Of a DNA stretch of 64,000 nt, positions 12,729 through 25,222 are shown in pieces; positions within the stretch are counted from its first letter, which is position 1, and each line of letters starts with the position of its first letter. The notes under the pieces are model-generated. The model worked only from the letters and a program-made list of their open reading frames with translations. It did no database searches and was not told where the DNA came from. Both the position numbers and the translations under genes were made by a program. This DNA comes from Setaria digitata (taxonomy: Eukaryota; Nematoda; Chromadorea; Rhabditida; Setariidae). The DNA lies in contig RCAB01000056.1 in the NCBI GenBank assembly GCA_003640385.1, forward strand, positions 124,001 through 188,000. Direction: 5' to 3'.

Positions 12729-15700
12729 ATGGAGGATGACAGGGAAGAAGAGTGCGTTGCGGTAGGTCTACTTATTTCTTTATACTATTTGAGAATTTTA
12801 ACAGCTTCTGAGAAGTCCAAAACTGAGCATTTTGTAAAAATATTTTATAAGACAACTATATAATATAAAATTTGATATACAAATGTGTTTTATCTACAGG
12901 AAATTGTTTTGTCCAAAAAAAGGGATCTGTTATAGGTCAAACTACAACAAGATGAGTTTAGCGGCTTAATAGGAAGTGTCGCAGGTGGTTTTATTCGTGA
13001 TAGATTTGGTGATACTGCTGGTGATGTTTTTGGCAACCTGGTAGGCAATTTTGGTGGCCGTGGAGGTAGTCTGTTTTAACAGTTATCTTTTCGATAAATA
13101 CTATAGCAAGATGAATTAGTGGTTTAACAGGAATAATAATGATAGAAAATAGGCTTAAAGTTGACATACCACTGAAGGTCTGTCAGCTTAAATATCACTG
13201 AAGGGCCTCTAACTTTAGGCGTTACCGGAAGGCTATCAACCTTATGCATCACTGAAAATTTGAAAAAAGTTCTGCATACTGTTAATAGTTGATACTGATT
13301 CAATAATAATTGGTATATTGGAGCAAAACTTATAAATTTCTCATTAAAGTATAATCATTGTAAATAAAGATGACATTAATTATAGTCGTTTTATAGTTAC
13401 AGAATGCATGATTATTTTTGCTCCTTTATCATTACATAACTTTTTGGGTGGCGGTGGATACAGTGATCAAGGATATGGCCAAGGTGGTGGATATGATGGT
13501 AGAGGATACAGTCAAGGAGGTGGATATGGTGGTGGAGGATACGGTCAAAGAGGTGTTTACGATAGTGGAAATGATTACGGGGGTTATGGGTATGGTCAAG
13601 AGAGATTTGGTAGCGGTTATGGTGGAAGAAATAGAGAAGAAAGCAACGAAAAGAGTGGTCCAGCTGATCTAGTTGGAAATCTGATCGGTAATTGGTTTTA
13701 GTTTCAGGTTATTGAAATTTGGAGTAATTTTGCCTTTACTACCAACTGGTTAAATTTAAATTTCTTATTTATCTCTTAATAAAGTTTGATTTCAACTCCA
13801 TTCGTATATGCACAGTGTGGTACTCTTGCCGCTTTTTTCAACTCTCTTACTCCAAAAAAGGTCTCATTTAACAGTTTTGAGATTTAATTGGTATTGATTA
13901 AAAAAAATTGAAGGTGGAATATTTGGCGGCGGAAAAAATCGTAGCGATAATGAAGGCGCCGGTTACAACGATTATCATAGCGGTGGCAGTGGCTATGATG
14001 ATGATTATAACCGGAAAAAGCCGGGGAAATTACGTGAGCTTATTATGTTCTCAATTAATTTAAATGAAGCATTTTTCATAAATAACCTGCCTGATGTCTA
14101 GGCTAGTAGGAGTTATATGTACTAACAGTCATACTAAAGCAACAACATCCATACATCCATTTTCAGTGCAGTGAAGAAACTGTCAATATCCCATCTCTTG
14201 TCAGACTTTAACGGCATACCATTTCGATTTTTTTCTTTGCCTCATTTGGATAATTCATCATGAAAATTAGCTAAATTAACAGTAGCAAAGAACTGCTTAG
14301 CGGTTGAATTGCGGCGTTTCTCTAAATGTGACATTTGACGTATGTTTTAGAGGCCTGATTTAATCATTTTCGCTTATTCAGTCGCTAATTTTGGAATTTT
14401 TATGAATACTGTAATTAGTCACTAATTCCATAACTTATACAAATATCTTGATGAACGTTCAACTTTGCATAACGTTTGATAATCAGTTTGCCTTAACCAT
14501 TATTAGCTTCAATATTTGTGGAAGATTATAGTCAGTAGTAGTAGAAGTGGTATATTTTTGTTCTTAGATCCATTTCACATCCCTAAGTAATTAGTTTCGA
14601 GCACAATTAATTTCCAGTATGTGTAATTGAATAGTCAGAACATTCGATCATCAGATTTAAATATTAATTTTTATTTAAGCTGTATTTTGCATTCCAATTT
14701 CCCCTTCCTAAACGCTGAAATTGATCGATTAGGAGAGAAAAGTGCTTTATGTTCTTTCTTTTCCTTTTTTTTTTTCAATAAAAAAAAAGAGAAGAATCGC
14801 TTACTGGTATTATTTTTCATCCATTCAGCTACCATCCCATGAAGCAAACAAACAAACTTTTCTTTCACCTTTTTTGCCCTCTCTCACACACACAACGATT
14901 TAATTCTACACATAGAATATTAGTCATCTTTAAAATTACTTTAATTTTTGTTTTTGTTTCGTTGTTTCTTTTATGAACAAAACTTTGGATGAAATTCTTT
15001 TTGTTTGTTCAACTAAGAAAGAAAACATTTTGATACGAAAAGCGTTGTCGTTCTTGTGTTCATTTAATTACTGAAATTTTCTACTATTTATTTCGTTTTT
15101 AGTATTTTATCCTCTGTCACAAATTATCGCACACCTCTCTGTTTGAGCATTTCATTCAAAACGAAAGCTATTTCTCATTTCTTTCTTAATTAAAAAAAGG
15201 ACGAGAAATGTAGCATTTTTCATATACATCACTTGGAATCTTTTGGAAAGCTTAAGCTTAAGGAGTTTATAATGGATTTTTATGGTAATTTTTTCAATGT
15301 ATTTCGAACTTTCGTGCCATCACGAAATTATGACATTTTTGTTGTTGTCCCTTAGTCTTTTCCTTTTAAAATAATCTTTTTTTTTTTAATTTCGTTTAAA
15401 AATTTCTTCAAAATTCTGAACCATTAGAATGGACAGTTTCAGTTCACATTCCAAATCCATCTCTCTAAAAATAATTTAGTAAATTGACATCGTAAAATGG
15501 AAAGGATGCTGTTTTCAATGAGAAAAATAATAGTTTTGTTTTCTGATACCATAATCGATAAATGAGAGAAATGATGTTAATGGGGTACATCGAGTGATTA
15601 TTTACCGGTGAAACTGATACTTATTGAGAAAAGGGTAATATTTTGTTTGCAGGTTGGACTTGGGATTTCAAGTCTTGTAGAAATACCTGAAATTATTTAA

Positions 15701-18700
15701 CATCGATAACCATAATACCGGACATGATTAATTTTTATCAATCCTACGAATAAATAAGAAATAAATGATTGAGCTTTATAATGTGAAAACTGTTGGAAAA
15801 GATATCCGACCTGACGCGTGCTAGATACTGTACCATTATATATTAATCTTTTTGGAACAGTTGTGTTACTGCTTAAGTTATTTTAATCCTTTTAGCCGTT
15901 TTGATATTTGTTTGAATTAAGAAAAATTAGTTTCAAAGATTAAAAAACGGAATGTTCAGGTAGAAAGATTTCATTTGCGGACCAAACCAACCGAGTTCTC
16001 ACATCAGACAAACAAACAAAAATACAAAAACAAAAAGAAAAAAATAAATGAGATCTCATACGTATCGAATGTCATTTCATTTAACAGTTGTTTTTCTTTT
16101 CGTTCTCGATAACTAGCAACTCCTCATACGATCATTGATTTCACAGTGTTCCCACTCATCATTCCAGAGATTTATACTAGGACATGTTATCACCATATAA
16201 AGTAGAAAAAAAAGCTAAGTCGAAATTTCCTTTTTCATTTCATGGATTAGTGATATCAAAAAAAAAAAACAAATAATGTAGATAGTTCGGAAAGTAGTAA
16301 GTATTGCCAGTTTTATTTACAGTCTGCATTGATTAATTCAGACAGTTTCCATATCAGTTATTTAATTCACTGATTAATGAATAAAAAGGAAGAGAAAAAT
16401 TTAATTCTGAACAGTCTGGAGGGAAAAGATGAAATTTTTATTAAAAAAAAAAACAATAAATTTCACAATGGTTCTGCAAATCATGGATCTTTTTCGCTTC
16501 TTTTGTCTTTTTCATTTAAAAACATCAAACAGTTTCCCGTATGCTGTAAACTCATTTAGCTGTCCTTTTTTTTTCAGTAAAGTTGTTCATTCATCTTAAA
16601 AGTTTTCTTCGATTTTTCTTATTCTGTTATTGTGTCTAGGCGTAATTTTTTTCATTCCACTGTTTCGCAGCTACTTAACAATTTCAGTTTGTTGAATTTA
16701 TTATCTTTATTTGCCAGTATTATCTTCAATTTTTTCAATATTCATTTCCAAACAATTTTTCTTCTCTGTTTATCGTATTCTGTCCTTTCCTCTCTTTTTT
16801 TAGATTTAATTTGAAATGTGCAGAATGGTTTACATTCGATTGAATTTAGCATGAGAAAAATTTTAACTCCAACTGGTTTATTTATTCATTTTTTTATGTT
16901 TAAAATTTGTTACGAAAAGTAAAACTGAAATGAAAATACCTTCTAATATGCTAGCATGTTTTACGAATTCGGAACGTGATCGTTCCGGTGAACATCAAAT
17001 GAAATGTTATAAATTACAAGGTAACTATAAAATTTTTAATAAGTAAGAAAGAATAAATTTAAACTTTTATTTAAATTTAAATTTTTTAGCAACCAAATTT
17101 AAATTTCAAAAAAAAAATTCTTCATATAGTAAGATAATTTGCAAATGCTACTCAACTCTTTTTGTGTTTTAGGTAATCAAATTGGTGATATCATCGGTGG
17201 TTTCATATCAGGTGGAAGTGGGCCTGGTGGCCGTGGTTCTCATCATGGCGATGGTTCGATTATGAAATGAATTTTTCTAGTGATTTCCATCTTGTTCACT
17301 TAAGGTTTATCTTGATTTTTTTTTTTTGGTGCAATTATCGATTATTTCAGGTGGTGGTGTCAATGTCGGTGATATTGCTGGCATTATTGGGGGCCTAGCT
17401 GGACCAGGTAGTAAAGGTGAAAAGCTTGGTGGTCTCATCAGTGGCATCGGTGGATTAATTGGTAAAAAAGGCGGTCATTATAAAGGCGGAGGTATTTTTT
17501 TTCGCTGTACAATTCGTTTTTGCATGAATAATAAACCCATTATATTTGATTATTACCAAATTTGTTCCAAACTGCACTTTCGGTTTCGAACAGGACTTCA
17601 AAATGAATGGGAAAACAAATTTGTTTTAAATGTTTTTAGATTTTTTAAATTTTCGATTAGGCATATTAATTATCCTTTGTATTAAGCAGCCTAATTAAAA
17701 TTTAATTGTATTTGCGGGTTTTGTTTGACTTTTCAAACTTTTAGGTCCAAATGTTGATCCGAACAATTTGAACGGTGGTATGGTAGATGTTGTTAGTGGT
17801 CTTGTTGGACATTTAGCTCATCGTTATCTAAATGTTGACCCAACAACAGGACGTATTATCGGTGCTATTGCTGGGAATCTTGTTTTTAATCTTGGTAAAT
17901 TATTTTTACAATTCGAAAATTCAAACCTTTTTGAACATCTCTCGATTTTTTGTTCTACTTTTTTTTCAGGTGGTAAGGATAACAAACTTGGAGCTGTTGG
18001 AAAAATTGTTCTCGATAATATTATTAGTGGTAAATTTAAGCGGAAGGTAGATTAATTTTCTCGATTAAGAAATATGAAAAGAACAAAATACAAAAAAATA
18101 GAAACATTAAAAAAGAATAATTATTAGCGAAGACAGATTTAAGTAATTATTGTTATTTTTTTCTATTCAATAATTAGGCAACTTTTGGCATGAAGATTTT
18201 GTTACAATTTTAGTTTAGGATTGACAAAATTCAATAAAATTTTACAATTTATAGGTTGATCCATATATACCACCAAAACCGTCAATACGTCGAATTCCAC
18301 CAACGCCTGGTAGAAGAGCGGATGTAATGCTTGATTTCTACACCGAAAGAGATCGCTGCCTTGCCGTAAGTTACTATTAAATCTTAGAGGCTTCTAATTA
18401 AAGAATTTAATTCTGGGACTGACAAGAACAAAAAAATTGACTGAAAAGGAAAATAGTATTTATATATGGATGTGAAAATTCAACCAAAAATATTATTTAG
18501 GAAAGGCAACTTTTTGAAGATCCACAATTTCCAGCTGACGATAGCAGTTTATTCTTTAGCAGAAGTCCACCAAAACAAGTGGAATGGAGACGGCCAGGCG
18601 TTCGTTTTTCTTTTATGTTATTGCTTTTTTTTTTTGCATTTTTACAGTTTATTCATTTATTTCTTTTTTATTTATTTTTTCTGTTACAGGAAATATGTGA

Positions 18701-21700
18701 CACTCCACAACTGATTTACGAAGGACAATCGCGTTTTGACGTAGTGCAAGGTGAATTAGGTGACTGTTGGCTATTAGCTGCTGCTGCAAATCTTACACTG
18801 AGAGATGAACTGTTTTATCGGGTTGTTCCGCCAGATCAAAGTTTTACGGAAAATTATGCCGGTTTGTTAAATTTAACCGAAATCAACTTTAAATTTTGAG
18901 ATCATTTTTCCGATTTTTTATATTTCCTTTTTTTTCATTTCCTGCTTCTAAATCTGGATTTTATTTGAAAATGGAAATTGCAGGAATATTTCATTTTCAA
19001 TTTTGGCATTACGGTACATGGGTTGATGTTGTCATTGACGATCGTTTACCAACATCTGCCAGTGGTGAATTATTGTACATGCATTCAAGAGACAATAACG
19101 AATTTTGGAGTGCACTTCTGGAAAAAGCATATGCGAAGTAAAATTTTCGGTTTTCATTGAAAATTTTTTTTAAAATCAATAATTGAATCTAAGTGCTCGC
19201 TAGTCATTTGCATATTCTTACTTGCTACATATATTATATGAAATCGATTTAAATTTCTCTTGTTTTACGAATGTGGGAGCTATAGATGAGGAATGATAGA
19301 AAATGGTTTTTTTTTTTTTTTTTGGTTTTATGTAGAGAAGGCATAAATGTTTTACGGAAATGTGATTGAAAATTAAGCATTAGTTCGTCTTCAAATTTAA
19401 CGCTAGCATCTCTTTTCTTTTTTTTTAAATTTCCAATTTAAGACTTCACGGCTCATATGAAGCGTTAAAGGGTGGTACGACAAGTGAAGCCTTAGAAGAT
19501 TTTACTGGTGGTTTGACAGAATTTTTCGATCTTCAACAACCACCCAATCATTTGATGGAAATGATGATGAGAGGTTTTGAAATGGGTTCATTATTTGGTT
19601 GCAGTATAGAAGTAAGCACTTTTTACTTTTTCCACTTTTTGTGCTAATTGCAGCTTTAGAAGATACTTCATTCTTAATTTTTCGTCTCATCATATATAAA
19701 GTACTTTAATGAAATTAATTACTGTAAGATTTTGATAGTGTTAATCTAAAAATGAAAGTTCCGGTATCAATTTCAGGCTGACCCACATCAATGGGAAGCA
19801 CGATTACGTAATGGCTTAGTCAAAGGTCACGCATACAGTATAACAGGAATGAAAATGGTAAAATATTTTAAACTGTAGATGTAAAATCAATTGCAAAATT
19901 AACTTTTAGATGTAAGCTTATTATGCCGCTGTTCTCATTTTCTCATTTGTATCACTGATTATCATAAATTTATAGTTTCATTTTAAGGTGAATGGACCAC
20001 GTGGTCGTATACCAATACTACGTATACGTAATCCTTGGGGTAATGAGCAAGAATGGAATGGTGCGTGGTCTGACAATTCATCAGAATGGGAATATATTTC
20101 AAAGCAGCAACGTGAGGAGATGGGTTTAGTTTTTGCTCACGATGGAGAATTTTGGTTTGTTTTGTTTTCTTTTGTCAGTTACAAATAATCACAAGCAAAA
20201 TCAAAATTTATACTAAACTCTTGTTCACTATAAGTTAAAGACTTCCGAAATTCCAATACATTCAATAATTAGTCTTGCGGATTCTTAATCAGAGGGAACA
20301 GAGTTATGAAGTTCAAATTAATTTAACTGAATTCGATTATATATATATATATATATAATATATTATATATATATAATAATTATATATATATATATATATA
20401 ATCAGCAAGATTGTTTATTTCCTTCCTAGTAAGCAAAATTAATATTACTATTTTTTAAAATATTTGCAATATCGCAACAACGAGTTACAGTTTACACAAA
20501 ATTATATTCCTGATAGTTTTGCGTGCTTTCTGATACTGCTCAAATAATTCCTTTTTTAGGATGGCATTTAATGATTTCTTACGTTATTTCGAGAAAATGG
20601 AAATATGTAATTTGGGTCCAGAAGTCATGAATGAAGTATGCTTTTCTTTAAAATGTTATAATTGTTGTAATTAGAAAGTTTCGCACATTTCAACATTCCT
20701 TAGAAAATTTCAAACATATTTTCAAACAGTAAATATTCATGCTTTTTATAGGTTTACCAGATGACTGGTGTCCAAGGATCACAAAATGGCTGGGCAACAT
20801 ATACCCATAATGGTGCTTGGATTGCAAATGAAACAGCCGGTGGTTGCCGAAACTATATCCGTGCGTATTTTTTATCACTAAATATTTCTTTTTCTTTTTC
20901 AAATATTTTGTAAAACTTTGTTCATTTATATGCAAGAACGGTGCCTAAATTTCACAAAATAGTAATGTCATCGATCAAATTGCTTATCTATTTTTGAGCA
21001 TATTTGGTATATTACCATTTTATACTTTTTCTTTAAAAATATTAAGCAGAGCTATATTCAGTCTATCTATCAGTACTGCTTGTTGGAATGAAACGAACAA
21101 CTGCTTATATTTGTGTCCGTTCATTTTTTTTTTTTTTTTTTAACATTTAATATCTTGTTTTTTACTTTCAATTCTTAATAAAACCAAAAAGAAAGAAAAC
21201 AGACACGTATTATTTAGAAACATTCCCGATGAATCCGCAGTATCATATCCAAGTGACTGATTCGGATCCATATGATGATGACAATTTATGTACGGTAATA
21301 ATTGCCGTGTTACAAAAGTATCGGCGTGAATTAAAGCATATGGGTGTTGAGAATTTACCTATAGGATTCGCCGTTTATGATGTAAGATCTTTTTTTTTTT
21401 CCACTGTGCTGTAAAAGTTTATGTTGTAATGCCGAAGTTTCAACTGCCCACGAGGACTGAAATTTGTAAATTTTAACCGTGAAATAAAAGAGTACTAAAG
21501 TGCAATAAGATGGAAGTCTCACATTTCTAAATTTCTTAGGAACTAATTTACATTTGGGGCAATGAGTTAATTTCGAAAAAAAGAACTTTTAAGTTTTCAA
21601 AAAATTTCGTATTGTTTTCTGAAGAACATTTCCTTAATCAGTTTTATAAAGTCTAAATATGAAAAGAAAAATATAAAAAGTATTGTAATTATTAGATTTA

Positions 21701-22473
21701 CTTTTAGTTTAATAGTTCCCATTTTAATCTATGTTTCAAAAATGTATTTATGGCTTTTTTTTTTGCGATTATGCTGGTATGTAGTGATCGAAAGATTTGG
21801 CTACAGATAGATCCTTCATCAACTTTCCTCACCAGATGTGAAAGAATTTTGCTATCTTTTATTAGACTTTATTCAGCTTTAGTTGGTTTCCATCATGCTC
21901 CAACAACTTTGGTTAATTTTATTAAACGCTAGCTTTCTATTTTCTTATTTTTTTCAGACTGGAAACTTAAATGGACGCTTGACAAGGGGCTATTTCCAAC
22001 AACACAAATCATGCGCCAGGAGTGCTGCATTTATTAATCTGCGAGAAGTGATTTAGCACTTAATTCTGTTTTCCTTTTCATTTATTTAAATAATATTGTG
22101 TTTTGAGATGACATTACACACAAAAATCATCGGTTATATCATTTCAGACTTGGGTTTTTAATCCCCTTCAGAAGAAGGTATAATTTTCTTTACTTCATGC
22201 AGGTAACAGGTCGATTTCGCATTCCGCCAGGGAATTATGTAATCGTACCATCAACATTCGAACCAAATGAGGAAGCAGAATTTATGCTCAGGGTTTATAC
22301 GAATGGTTTTATTCAGTCAGAGTAAGTTTTTTTTTTTTGAAAGATTATTTTTAAATTTTTAAACAGTTTAGCCAACTTTTTCATAATCTTTTTCGGTTTT
22401 TCATAAAATCAACTTGAAACAGTTTCTAATTCCGAAAATTTTCAGAGTTTCTTCCTTAGTAGTAGATTCTTGA
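12729..22473 (+). CDS. clp-1: Atypical calpain with glycine-rich N-terminus (CLP-1 type)
   Basis: Calcium-dependent cytosolic cysteine protease. Exons: 12729-12761, 12936-13065, 13403-13687, 13914-14033, 17173-17253, 17351-17491, 17745-17894, 17970-18046, 18255-18365, 18501-18599, 18690-18861, 18984-19137, 19443-19611, 19777-19857, 19988-20154, 20560-20635, 20752-20860, 21203-21381, 21958-22047, 22203-22321, 22446-22473. The sum is 2571 nt, 856 aa. Residues 1-340 are glycine-rich, with GYG/QGGGY repeats in exon 3 and GxxxG-like blocks after it. The catalytic triad is visible: C435 in [10 protein letters not shown]592 in VKGHAYS, N616 in RIRNPWGNE. The preceding [17 protein letters not shown] is the calpain protease-core lead. 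A C2-like domain III follows; there is no EF-hand domain, as in nematode CLP-1. The 5' edge of exon 3 is the weakest point, because its first 12 codons look unlike the glycine-rich sequence. Donors at 17254 and 18600 are GTTCG. Confidence 0.92.
13168..13257 (+). repeat. Degenerate ~27-bp tandem repeats in clp-1 intron 2
   Basis: Three and a half imperfect copies of a unit beginning (A/T)CACTGAAGG and ending CTTA(T/A) occur in a row, starting near 13168, 13194, 13222 and 13247. They lie wholly inside an intron and have no open frame in common. Confidence 0.5.
14034..16929. other. Long clp-1 intron, no further exon seen
   Basis: About 2.9 kb of the 3.1-kb intron upstream of the alternative first exon. 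It holds poly-A/poly-T tracts (for example near 14765 and 16260) and short AT-rich frames at 14627-14868 and 16377-16814 that I take as chance. It probably contains the promoter of the short clp-1 form near its right end. Confidence 0.45.
16930..17020 (+). CDS. clp-1: Probable alternative first coding exon of clp-1
   Basis: An ATG at 16930 opens 30 codons ([11 protein letters not shown]... ending KCYKLQ) and stops at a clean donor, CAAG|GTAACT, in phase 1. This is the phase needed by the next clp-1 exon at 17173, 152 bases downstream. The join gives [12 protein letters not shown]. The exon sits at the end of a 3.1-kb intron that separates the GYG-repeat exons from the rest of the gene. A transcript from here would encode a calpain without exons 1-4, so without the GYG repeats. 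I saw no acceptor directly upstream that would make it a cassette exon. It is inferred from frame and splice phase only. Confidence 0.6.
20338..20402. repeat. TA microsatellite in clp-1 intron
   Basis: An almost pure TA/AT dinucleotide stretch of about 65 bases, with a few phase breaks, in the intron after the exon that carries the catalytic Asn. Confidence 0.9.
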
Positions 22474-23390
22474 CTGAATAATTCACTTTACAAGCCAAGA
22501 CTGATTATTTAGTCTTGACTGTTCTAAACACTATCCAAAAAACAGAAAACGGTTACATTAATTAAGGACAGTTTAAAATTGAATTTCTTTTAGAGAGCTG
22601 TAAATTTCAACCGGAACGGACGATTTGAATATCTCGCCAGGGAATATGTTATTGAAAATCTCCTTTTAATTCATATGATGAAGGATGCATTTATCAATTG
22701 TTTTCATTCTTTTTTCCCTCTTTACATATACCCTATAATTCAACTTTGTGATGCATTCATATCTATAATTTATTGTCAACTGTAACTTTAATTACCATAA
22801 TTTAATGAAATTTATGGATAAAATCTTGCAAATTCATAGCGGAAGTGTAAAGAAACATAAACAAAAGGAATAGTTGGCCTTTGCTCTGCAAAATGGAGTT
22901 TCTTTTAATTAGTAAACTTTTTGTGTTGAATTTTTGCTAATGTCCAGTGATCTTCACCTGTTTTGTTAGTATTTTGGAAGTCCGTTAATTCTCGATCTCT
23001 CCCGTCTGCTGCCGCCGACTTTCTCCACCTATTTATTCCACTTCTTGGGATTGCGGTCTTCCACGTAATATTGGTGGTATTGTGGATCCCGTTACACAGA
23101 TGATGTGGCTTCGGGATTAGGATCTGTCATGTCACCAAACCGGCACATTGCTTTATTATCTATTTTCCGGCGGGCTGTTCATCTTCTCGGTGTTACGTTG
23201 GTAATATTCAATAGAGGCATGTAGAACACAGGAAATCCCTTCTTAGTGACATGGGAGATGTGCGAATTTCAGTAGTCATCCAGTAAAGTGGTTGATTAAT
23301 CACTTTTTCACACTGCTAAGTTAAGTGGTGAATTAGCATAATTTATGTTCTGTTGGCTAAAAATTATTTCAGGCCGTATATTTGAGACTA
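22474..23390. other. Spacer between clp-1 and immp-2
   Basis: About 0.9 kb between two genes on the same strand. I see no coding frame. A TTATTTCAG acceptor ending at 23372, with no upstream coding exon, suggests that the downstream transcript is trans-spliced. The spacing is long for a classic nematode operon, so an operon is possible but unproven. Confidence 0.45.
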
Positions 23391-25222
23391 ATGAAATTGA
23401 CATCGACGTGTAAATATGTCCGTCGTGCAATTCAACGTGGAAAAAGTGAAGGATGTAGTAGTGAGCCACGTTCCACCCGTATCATAATGGACTTTTTGAT
23501 TCGATTAGGAAAATCAATTGGAATTATTTCCGTACCGGTTGTATTTGTTGATGTCATTGGTTATCCGGCTAGTATTACAGGCTCATCCATGGAGGTTACT
23601 TCTTTATTTGCCGGTTTTTCGGGCCAACAAAATTTCATTATTTATTAGCCACTAATAATGGAACAGGACTTAATAATAATGCGATAGTGGAAGATGTGAA
23701 GTTCTCAGTAATTATTTCCGAAGAAGTAATTAATCGCTCATTTTGCAGTTCCTGAGTTACTAAATATGTTATGCTTTATAGTTTATAAAATAAGATTTGC
23801 AAGATGAAATTCTTTTACATACAAGAAAATATGTTTTGTCCAGTACCAAAATGAGTCGTAGATAAATGAGTAAAAAAGTTGAAGCCAGGAAATATTAAAC
23901 GCCGAGAAACTCCAACCGATAATGTAAAAGCAATTTTATCTAACAAGTTCTAGACAGGATGAAGGTTAATGTAATAGAATAGAACAAAAAATGAAAGAAT
24001 TGAAGTTTTCTTTCAAGTTATGCTTTAATAAAATTCAAAGATAACCTTACACAAGAGAAAAGGAAATACATATGCAGTATTGAATTTTTTTGTACTGGAA
24101 CAGAATCATATTGTCTATAGTTTTGTTACCTCCTTCTTAGTACTCTTTGGCGTTCTGTAGCTTTGATTGTTTTGGGGAAAAGTTTGATTTGTCTCACATT
24201 TTTCATCATTACTATTTAGCCTACATTACATGGTAGTAGTGAAAAATGGTGGGAACGTGATATTGTCTGGTTATCACGTTTTGGCTTGCATACTCCGAAA
24301 ATCGGACAGATTTATACCTTTATGTATGCTTTTTTTACATGTTTCTTTATTAATTAAAGTCTCTTTGCAGCAAAAAACTCCATCCTGTTCATTTATCCCT
24401 TCATTTTGCATTACTCGATAGAATACTTTTAAGTTTACACATTTCTGTACAAGATCTCCTACTCCTTTTTCTTTGTTAACGAAATGATATTTTGCAGACC
24501 TCCAAATGATCCAGATAAACGTCATATCAAGCGTGTTACCGCAGTGGATGGTGACATAATAAAGTATCATATTTGAAATTCATTATCAGATCCTACGACC
24601 CGTTGAAATTTACTCACCTTAGATCATATATTTTAGATTCAACATCACCTTATACCGTGATTATTTCATATTTAACATCTTAACAACGAGATGCTAGCTA
24701 AAGGAAAATGTAAATGTGTATTCCACCGCTTGGTAAGATTTCTTTTAAAAGAATTTTAATTTCCTTCAGGACTTCTTTGTTATAGACCAAAACGAGGACC
24801 AAGCTACATTGAGGTGCCAACTGGTTGCTACTGGATGGAATCAGATAACCCAAATAATTATTACGACAGTAGATTATATGGCCCCGCAAGTTTTATTCGT
24901 TTTTCCTAGGCAGTTCCTTCCTGAAATTGTTACTTTAACAAACGTTCAAGTCGGAAAGTCAAATGAGCCACATGATTTTATGATTTCCTTCCATTTACTT
25001 CATTTCCTTTCTCTTCTCTAGAGAAAATTGCAAAGCTTCAACCTCACTTAGTAACTTAAATTGCAAGCATTGCAGGTCTGTAGAGGATTGTTAACAGCCC
25101 GAGCTACGCATGTCATTTGGCCACCTCAGCGATGGAGTGCTATTAAGACAGAAATATTCGAGTACAGTACTGTTCCAGTTTCAAGACAGCACTCATTATT
25201 TGGAATAAATCTTCCATGGTGA
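23391..25222 (+). CDS. immp-2: Mitochondrial inner membrane protease subunit 2 (IMP2/IMMP2L)
   Basis: Type I signal-peptidase-like serine/lysine protease that removes sorting peptides in the mitochondrial intermembrane space. Exons: 23391-23594, 24220-24323, 24498-24563, 24786-24885, 25076-25222; 621 nt, 206 aa. The catalytic serine is S66 in GSSMEPTLHG, formed across the exon 1/2 junction. The catalytic lysine is K114 in HIKRVTAVDGD. Later YIEVPTGCYWMESDN and RATHVIWPPQRW match the end of the family. A hydrophobic stretch, about residues 41-60, is the membrane anchor. A second in-frame ATG at 23487 would give a start more like the animal protein. The longer start adds about 32 basic residues that may target mitochondria. 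Intron 4 begins with GC instead of GT. Confidence 0.92.

Noticed and set aside
13418..13672. 84-codon frame within the glycine-rich exon
   Set aside because: It is the +1 shadow of the GYG repeats of clp-1; only the other frame joins the flanking exons.
12729..25222. clp-1 and immp-2 as an operon
   Set aside because: Same strand and a trans-splice-like acceptor, but the 0.9-kb gap is long and nothing else supports it.
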